In this document: piece after piece, positions 5,647-10,068 of the stretch
Position numbering within the stretch: position 1 is the first letter of the stretch
Layout: every line of letters starts with the position of its first letter
Source: Desulfobacteraceae bacterium
Lineage (GTDB): Bacteria > Desulfobacterota > Desulfobacteria > Desulfobacterales > UBA11574
Length of the DNA stretch: 10,068 nt
Reading direction: 5' to 3'
Assembly: GCA_029857875.1 (NCBI GenBank)
Contig: JAOUGB010000048.1
Coordinates: 1 to 10,068, forward strand
Translations under genes and position numbers: made by a program
The notes under the pieces: model-generated
Told to the model about the DNA's origin: nothing
Database searches by the model: none
The model's input: the letters and a program-made list of their open reading frames with translations, nothing else

Positions 5647-5753
5647 AACATGACATCTGTGGTATGAAAAATATTTGGAAACGTTGGGGAAAGAATAAAA
5701 TATGTCTATGAAATACGGGTATCAACCATTAAAACGGGAAGGAGGTACGAAGA

Positions 5754-6773
5754 ATGAAATCTTTTAAGACAGCTATAACAGTTGTATTGGCGCTACTAAT
5801 GATTACAGCAGGTATGGCCGTGGCAGGTACGCTTCAGGATGTCCAGAAAAACGGATTTGTCGCGGCCGGCGTAAACGGCGGCGTTTTCGGTTTCAGCATG
5901 CCGGATGAGAAAGGCGTATGGAAAGGCCTGGATGTTGACACGGCCAAAGCCGTTGCGGCCGCGGTGTTCGGCGATGCAAACAAGGTGAAATTTGTTCCGC
6001 TGACCGCCGTGCAGCGCCTGCCCGCCCTTCAGTCCAAAGAGATTGATGTTCTTTGCCGAAATACCACCCAGACCCTGACCCGTGAGACCACGAACGGTCT
6101 TAATTTTGTCCATGTCAACTATTACGACGGCCAGGGTTTTCTGATACCCAAAAAGCTGGGTATAAAGAGCGCAAAGGAATTGGGTGGTGCCACGGTATGT
6201 GTTCTTCCGGGAACCACCACGGAAATGAATGTCGCGGACTTTTTTCGGAAAAATGGGTTAAAATGGAAGCCGGTGGTCATCGAGCAGACCGCCGAACTTG
6301 CCAAAGCATTTTTTGCCGGTCGCTGTGACGCTTTGACCTCCGATGCCTCCCAATTGGCGGCTCACCGGTCTGTAGCCCCCAACCCCAAAGACTACGTCCT
6401 ACTCCCTGAAATTATTTCCAAAGAACCCCTGGCGCCGGTGGTTCGCCATGGTGACGACCAGTGGTATGACATTGTCAACTGGACGGTTATGGCCCTGATC
6501 CAGGCCGAGGAATTCGGTATTACATCGAAAAATGTCGATGAGATGCTCAACAGCAAAGATCCTGAGATCCAGCGCTTTTTGGGTGTGACCCCGGGCATGG
6601 GTAAAGCTCTGGGACTGGATGAAAAATGGGCATACAACATCGTTAAACAGGTGGGGAATTACGGTGAAATTTTCGAACGTAATGTGGGTGTCAACACACC
6701 CCTTGGTCTTGAACGCGGTTTGAATGCCCTGTGGAGCAACGGCGGCATTATGTACGCTGCTCCTGTAAGGTAA
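5754..6773 (+). CDS. aapJ: General L-amino-acid ABC transporter, periplasmic binding protein
   Basis: The product has 339 residues. It binds L-amino acids in the periplasm and delivers them to the AapQM permease. A signal peptide covers residues 1-24 (MKSFK, a hydrophobic stretch, then AVA cleaved before Gly25). The solute-binding fold (SBP_bac_3 type) follows, with the AapJ-like stretches GVWKGLDVDTAKAVAAAVFG, IDVLCRNTTQTLTRE, GLNFVHVNYYDGQGF, GATVCVLPGTTTEMN, GRCDALTSDASQ and LPEIISKEPLAPVVRHGDDQ. Cys residues in the second and third of the Cys-containing blocks (TVCVLP and GRCDAL) may form a disulfide. The ATG has AGGAGGT seven bases upstream. It heads a four-gene operon in the standard J-Q-M-P order. 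A strong terminator lies just past its stop, so it is probably made in excess. The aapJ name follows from the sequence and the operon; exact substrate range is not visible. Confidence 0.93.
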   Translation: MKSFKTAITVVLALLMITAGMAVAGTLQDVQKNGFVAAGVNGGVFGFSMPDEKGVWKGLDVDTAKAVAAAVFGDANKVKFVPLTAVQRLPALQSKEIDVLCRNTTQTLTRETTNGLNFVHVNYYDGQGFLIPKKLGIKSAKELGGATVCVLPGTTTEMNVADFFRKNGLKWKPVVIEQTAELAKAFFAGRCDALTSDASQLAAHRSVAPNPKDYVLLPEIISKEPLAPVVRHGDDQWYDIVNWTVMALIQAEEFGITSKNVDEMLNSKDPEIQRFLGVTPGMGKALGLDEKWAYNIVKQVGNYGEIFERNVGVNTPLGLERGLNALWSNGGIMYAAPVR

Positions 6774-6781
6774 TCGGTTAT

Positions 6782-6815
6782 AAAAAGGTGCTCCACCTAG
6801 TGGGGCACCTTTTTT
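6782..6815 (+). terminator. Intrinsic terminator between aapJ and aapQ
   Basis: GGTGCTCC (6787-6794) pairs with GGGGCACC (6802-6809) around the 7-nt loop ACCTAGT, with one G-U pair. Five A's before the stem and six T's after it (6810-6815) extend the pairing and give a classic rho-independent terminator. It starts 9 bases past the aapJ stop codon. Partial read-through would explain how the downstream genes are expressed at a lower level. Confidence 0.9.
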
Positions 6816-6918
6816 ATCTTGCGTGAATTTCCAGACCTGTTTTCCTGCCGATAAGGCCGGTTCTCTCAATTGGGGTTTCAGATAAAAGTGAATCCTTTTA
6901 ACGCTTATAGAAAAAATT

Positions 6919-8091
6919 GTGAAGAATACGGTATCTGAAAAAGTTCCATTCTGGCTTGATCCTAAAAAGAGAGCGATCCTTTTTCAGTTCATAACGCTTT
7001 GTATGGTGGGACTGCTGGGATACTACCTCGTCTCCAACACGCTGCACAATCTTGAAAAACAATCCATTGCCACGGGATTCGGTTTTATCCACCAAGAATC
7101 TTCCTTTGAAATCGGTGAATCCCTGATCGATTATTCTGCAGCCAGTTCTTACGGCCGCGCCCTGATTGTCGGGGCATTAAATACCTTATACGTCTCTTTT
7201 ATCGGTATTGTTATTACCGTTACACTGGGCACATTTATGGGTGTGGCGCGACTTTCCACAAACTGGCTGGTATCGAGACTGGCGGCCATCTATATTGAAG
7301 TGATGCAGAACATCCCGGTGCTGTTGCAACTGTTTTTCTGGTATGCCATTTTTTATGAAACCCTTCCATCTCCCAGGCAGGCCCTCAACCCCATAACCGG
7401 CGTCTTTTTATGCAATCGCGGGGTTGCGTTTACCGTTCCCAAGACCCATCCGGCACATGCCTATATGGCCATCGCTTTTCTGGCTGGCTGCTTTATCGTT
7501 TATCTGGTGCGCCGGTGGGCAAAAAAACGTCAGGAGCGGACAGGACAACTTTTTCCGGTATTTCGAGTGTCCGTGGGGCTTTTGTTAGGACTTCCATTGT
7601 TAACCTGGTGGATGGCGGGTACCCCCACCGAATTGAATATGCCAAAGCTTGTGGGTTTTAATTTTATCGGCGGTCTGAACCTCTCTCCGGAGTTCATCGC
7701 TCTCCTTTTGGGCCTGGTTCTCTATACGGCCGCATTTGTCGCAGAAGCTGTAAGGGCAGGAATTCAGTCGGTCAGTAAAGGCCAGACAGAGGCTGCCATG
7801 TCCCTGGGTCTTAGGCCCCCCATGGTGCTCAACCTGGTGATTTTACCCCAGGCCCTTCGGGTGATCATTCCGCCGCTCACCAGCCAGATGCTGAACCTGA
7901 CCAAAAACAGCTCGCTGGCCGTGGCCATCGGGTTTCCTGATTTTGTATCTGTGGCCAACACGACCATCAACCAGACCGGCCAGGCCGTTGAAGGGGTTGC
8001 GCTGATTATGCTGGTCTATCTCTTTTTCAGTCTGCTGACTTCGGCGTTTATGAACTGGTATAACAAAAAGATGGCTATTGTAGAAAGATAA
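6919..8091 (+). CDS. aapQ: General L-amino-acid ABC transporter permease AapQ
   Basis: The product is a 390-residue inner-membrane permease of the His/Glu/Gln/Arg family in its long Aap form. FWLDPKKRAILFQF (11-24) leads into the first helix (about 18-40). A large loop with GFGFIHQESSFEIGESLIDY (53-72) follows, then helices near 83-110, 121-147, 181-198, 214-233, 256-278 and 357-378. The EAA loop that docks the ATPase is EAAMSLGLRPPMVLNLVILP (291-310). NIPVLLQLFFWY (131-142) is typical of AapQ. The start is GTG with no strong Shine-Dalgarno; an upstream stop (TAG, 6908-6910) is out of frame, but no better start is seen. It lies 145 bases past aapJ, beyond the terminator, and 8 bases before aapM. 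It forms a heterodimer with AapM. Confidence 0.92.
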   Translation: MKNTVSEKVPFWLDPKKRAILFQFITLCMVGLLGYYLVSNTLHNLEKQSIATGFGFIHQESSFEIGESLIDYSAASSYGRALIVGALNTLYVSFIGIVITVTLGTFMGVARLSTNWLVSRLAAIYIEVMQNIPVLLQLFFWYAIFYETLPSPRQALNPITGVFLCNRGVAFTVPKTHPAHAYMAIAFLAGCFIVYLVRRWAKKRQERTGQLFPVFRVSVGLLLGLPLLTWWMAGTPTELNMPKLVGFNFIGGLNLSPEFIALLLGLVLYTAAFVAEAVRAGIQSVSKGQTEAAMSLGLRPPMVLNLVILPQALRVIIPPLTSQMLNLTKNSSLAVAIGFPDFVSVANTTINQTGQAVEGVALIMLVYLFFSLLTSAFMNWYNKKMAIVER

Positions 8092-8099
8092 TTAAATTC

Positions 8100-9194
8100 G
8101 TGGAAGATATCATCCAAAAAACATCCAAAGAGGAGATCAAGCCGCCGGTGGTCAGTGTGGGGGTTATCGGTTGGATAAAGGCCAACCTATTTAACGGCTG
8201 GTTTAATTCAGCGCTGACCATAGTGACGCTTTTTTTTCTGTGGAAAACCGTTTTGCCTTTTTTTCGATGGGCCTTCATAGACAGCGTTTGGAACACCACA
8301 GGACAGGTGTGCCGCGATGCCGGAGGTGCCTGCTGGTCGATTATTTCATCGAATTTTCGGTTTATCCTGTTCGGTTTCTATCCCTACGATCTTCAGTGGC
8401 GGCCTCTTTTGGCCATGATCATTCTCTTTGTCCTGCTGTTTTTCAGTCAGAACCGTAAACACTGGAAAAAGCCCCTGGCTTATGCCTGGATCGCGGGTCT
8501 TTTTGCCATGGGCCTGCTGTTGAGAGGGGGCCTTTTTGGACTTGACCCGGTGGAGAGCACCCAGTGGGGTGGTTTGCCGTTGACGCTGTTGCTGTCTGTT
8601 TTCGGACTCACGGCGGCATATCCACTTGGGGTTCTTTTGGCGCTGGGTCGTCAGTCTAAAATGCGTGCCGTAAAAACACTTTGCATTGTGTATATTGAAT
8701 TGATCAGGGGCGTTCCCTTGATCAGCCTGCTCTTTATGTCGTCGATTATTTTCCCGCTGCTTCTGCCTGAAGGGGTAACCATCAACAAGATTCTCCGGGC
8801 CCAGGTGGCCATCATTTTGTTTACAGCCGCCTATATTGCAGAGGTGGTTCGGGGTGGGCTTCAGGGAATGTCCAGAGGGCAGTACGAGGCTGCCGAGTCT
8901 ATTGGGCTGAATTATTACCAGACCATGCGACTGGTAATCCTTCCCCAGGCGTTGAAAATCGTCATCCCGCCCACGGTCAGTCAGCTTATCTCTGCCTTCA
9001 AAGACACATCCCTTGTGGTGATCATCGCCCTTTATGATTTACTCAAAACCTCCCAGACGGTCCTTTCCAATCCGGAGTGGATGGGGTTCAGCAGAGAAGC
9101 CTATGTTTTTGTGGGCATTCTTTATTTTTTGGGTTGTTTTTCCATGTCGAATTACAGTAGAAAGTTGGAAAAAGAATTGTCGAGGGGAGATTAA
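8100..9194 (+). CDS. aapM: General L-amino-acid ABC transporter permease AapM
   Basis: The product is the 364-residue second permease, partner of AapQ in the inner membrane. A polar N-terminus is followed by helices near 36-56, 101-117, 128-145, 158-182, 192-222, 234-250 and 335-350. The AapM-like segment [12 protein letters not shown] with [12 protein letters not shown] (71-102) lies between the first two, and [20 protein letters not shown] (263-282) is the EAA loop for the ATPase. The start is GTG, 8 bases after the aapQ stop, with only a weak purine-rich sequence upstream, so translational coupling is likely. Both permease genes start with GTG, whereas aapJ and aapP start with ATG. This suits lower permease expression. 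The aapP start follows 8 bases after its stop. Confidence 0.92.
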   Translation: MEDIIQKTSKEEIKPPVVSVGVIGWIKANLFNGWFNSALTIVTLFFLWKTVLPFFRWAFIDSVWNTTGQVCRDAGGACWSIISSNFRFILFGFYPYDLQWRPLLAMIILFVLLFFSQNRKHWKKPLAYAWIAGLFAMGLLLRGGLFGLDPVESTQWGGLPLTLLLSVFGLTAAYPLGVLLALGRQSKMRAVKTLCIVYIELIRGVPLISLLFMSSIIFPLLLPEGVTINKILRAQVAIILFTAAYIAEVVRGGLQGMSRGQYEAAESIGLNYYQTMRLVILPQALKIVIPPTVSQLISAFKDTSLVVIIALYDLLKTSQTVLSNPEWMGFSREAYVFVGILYFLGCFSMSNYSRKLEKELSRGD

Positions 9195-9202
9195 ACGTTT
9201 TT

Positions 9203-9979
9203 ATGGACACAGAATCCTCAGTCATCACGGAACAAACGCTGTCTGATGAAGCCATCATAGAGATCATCGATATGCACAAATGGTTCGGTGATTTCCATGT
9301 GCTTCAGGGAATCAACCTCACCGTACATAAACAGGAGCGCATTGTCATTTGCGGTCCTTCAGGGTCCGGGAAATCGACACTCATTCGCTGCATCAACCGT
9401 CTGGAAGAACACCAACGGGGGCGTATCATCGTAGACGGCATCGAACTGACCAACAACATCAAAAATATCGAAAAAGTTCGTACGGAAGTCGGTATGGTGT
9501 TTCAGCATTTTAACCTTTTTCCTCACCTGAGCATCATCGAAAATCTGACGTTGGGTCCCATATGGGTGAGAAAAGTACCGAAGAAGGAAGCTGAAGAAAC
9601 CGCCATGTATTACCTGGAGAAGGTGCATATTGCAGAACAGGCAAAAAAATACCCCGGACAATTGTCCGGCGGCCAGCAGCAGCGTGTCGCCATTGCCAGA
9701 AGTCTGTGCATGAACCCGAAAGTCATGCTTTTTGATGAACCCACCTCTGCCCTTGACCCGGAAATGATCAAAGAAGTCTTGGATGTTATGATCGAGTTGG
9801 CCCGGGAAGGGATGACAATGATCGTGGTTTCTCATGAAATGGGATTTGCCAAGAGTGTGGCCCACCGGGTCCTTTTCATGGATTTTGGTCAAATTGTCGA
9901 AGGAAACACCCCCGAAGAATTTTTCGAAAACCCCCGGCATGATCGAACCAAACTGTTTCTCAGTCAGATTTTACATTAG
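9203..9979 (+). CDS. aapP: General L-amino-acid ABC transporter ATPase AapP
   Basis: The product is the 258-residue ATP-binding subunit that drives AapQM from the cytoplasmic side. Motifs in order: aromatic A-loop candidate Phe28, Walker [10 protein letters not shown] (51-59), Q-loop Gln101 in [13 protein letters not shown] signature LSGGQQQR (154-161), Walker [14 protein letters not shown] (174-186) with catalytic Glu179, and H-loop His211 in VVSHEMGFA. Length and motif spacing match polar amino-acid ABC ATPases (GlnQ/HisP type) and no key residue is missing. The ATG is 8 bases after the aapM stop. A purine-rich GAGGGGAGA sits about 12 bases upstream, slightly far for a Shine-Dalgarno. It completes the J-Q-M-P operon. 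No strong terminator is visible before the window ends. Confidence 0.95.
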   Translation: MDTESSVITEQTLSDEAIIEIIDMHKWFGDFHVLQGINLTVHKQERIVICGPSGSGKSTLIRCINRLEEHQRGRIIVDGIELTNNIKNIEKVRTEVGMVFQHFNLFPHLSIIENLTLGPIWVRKVPKKEAEETAMYYLEKVHIAEQAKKYPGQLSGGQQQRVAIARSLCMNPKVMLFDEPTSALDPEMIKEVLDVMIELAREGMTMIVVSHEMGFAKSVAHRVLFMDFGQIVEGNTPEEFFENPRHDRTKLFLSQILH

Positions 9980-10033
9980 AGGTAACCCGTTTTTCTTTCG
10001 ATCCCTCATCGCATTCCGGCGTTCACCACCGGC

Positions 10034-10063
10034 TTGATTTTCGCTCAATTGAGGTTATATAAT
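10034..10063 (+). promoter_or_regulatory. Candidate promoter with internal palindrome
   Basis: TTGATT (10034-10039) and TATAAT (10058-10063, perfect -10) are 18 bases apart. The 10-bp palindrome CTCAATTGAG (10044-10053) lies in the spacer, a common place for a repressor site. It points right, to a gene beyond the window. The stretch 9980-10033 has only a CCGG/CCGG pair and no clear terminator for aapP. Confidence 0.4.
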
Positions 10064-10068
10064 CAGTT

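Larger units (their letters stand above)
5301..5753. other. Divergent intergenic region between the radical SAM gene and aapJ
   Basis: This AT-rich 453-base region separates the minus-strand radical SAM gene from the plus-strand aapJ operon and must carry both promoters. It contains a 15-bp palindrome, an 11-bp hairpin and one doubtful minus-strand ORF. Promoter-like matches for aapJ are weak: TTGGAA (5675) with TAAAAT (5696) at a short 15-base spacing, or TTGGGG (5684) with TATGAA (5707) at 17 bases. The aapJ start has an excellent AGGAGGT at 5740-5746. Confidence 0.6.

Noticed and set aside
5534..5725. 63-codon minus-strand ORF in another frame of the radical SAM-aapJ gap
   Set aside because: It overlaps the other doubtful ORF, has no ribosome site and looks like low-information AT-rich translation.
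6399..6869. 156-codon minus-strand ORF over the end of aapJ and the terminator
   Set aside because: It is antisense to the conserved AapJ C-terminus and runs through the terminator hairpin.
9359..9940. 193-codon minus-strand ORF opposite aapP
   Set aside because: It mirrors the conserved ABC ATPase motifs of aapP and has no family features of its own.

Overview
The window looks like a chromosomal segment of a Gram-negative, anaerobe-type proteobacterium. A sulfate-reducer-like member of the Desulfobacterota (Desulfobacterales) is my best guess. This is inference from gene style: an Aap-type amino-acid transporter, a MoxR/CoxE-like pair and a SPASM-type radical SAM enzyme, set among intergenic regions full of palindromic repeats. 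No rRNA, tRNA, CRISPR array or intact transposase is visible.

Left part (1-1115): mostly non-coding and repeat-rich. It holds one copy of a short dispersed repeat (60-93), a roughly 110-nt long palindrome (174-285), a probable two-helix small membrane protein on the minus strand (288-497), a doubtful small minus-strand ORF (615-806) and a 217-bp inverted-repeat element (831-1047). A perfect 10-bp hairpin (1049-1076) follows, and then a single-domain cytoplasmic cyclophilin gene on the plus strand (1116-1601).

Middle part: 1602-1905 is non-coding and holds a possible minus-strand terminator and a second inverted-repeat element built from AGTGCCTAAAGT-like units. A two-gene minus-strand operon follows: a MoxR-family AAA+ ATPase (3105-3959) and, 8 bases downstream, a CoxE-like VWA protein (1906-3096) with an altered metal-site motif. 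The pair probably works as a chaperone-like ATPase with its VWA partner; the client is unknown. Upstream of it are inverted arrays of 8-bp units. Next is a stand-alone minus-strand radical SAM/SPASM protein (4137-5300), with a palindrome, a hairpin and a doubtful small ORF upstream.

Right part (5754-9979): a complete plus-strand general L-amino-acid ABC transporter operon in the order aapJ-aapQ-aapM-aapP. It encodes the periplasmic binding protein, two permeases and the ATPase. A strong intrinsic terminator lies directly after aapJ, which should make the binding protein more abundant than the membrane and ATPase subunits. The window ends with a promoter-like sequence containing a 10-bp palindrome, pointing to a gene beyond the right edge.

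No clearly new multi-gene system is visible. The most noteworthy material is the set of palindromic intergenic elements, the orphan radical SAM/SPASM locus and the MoxR-VWA pair.
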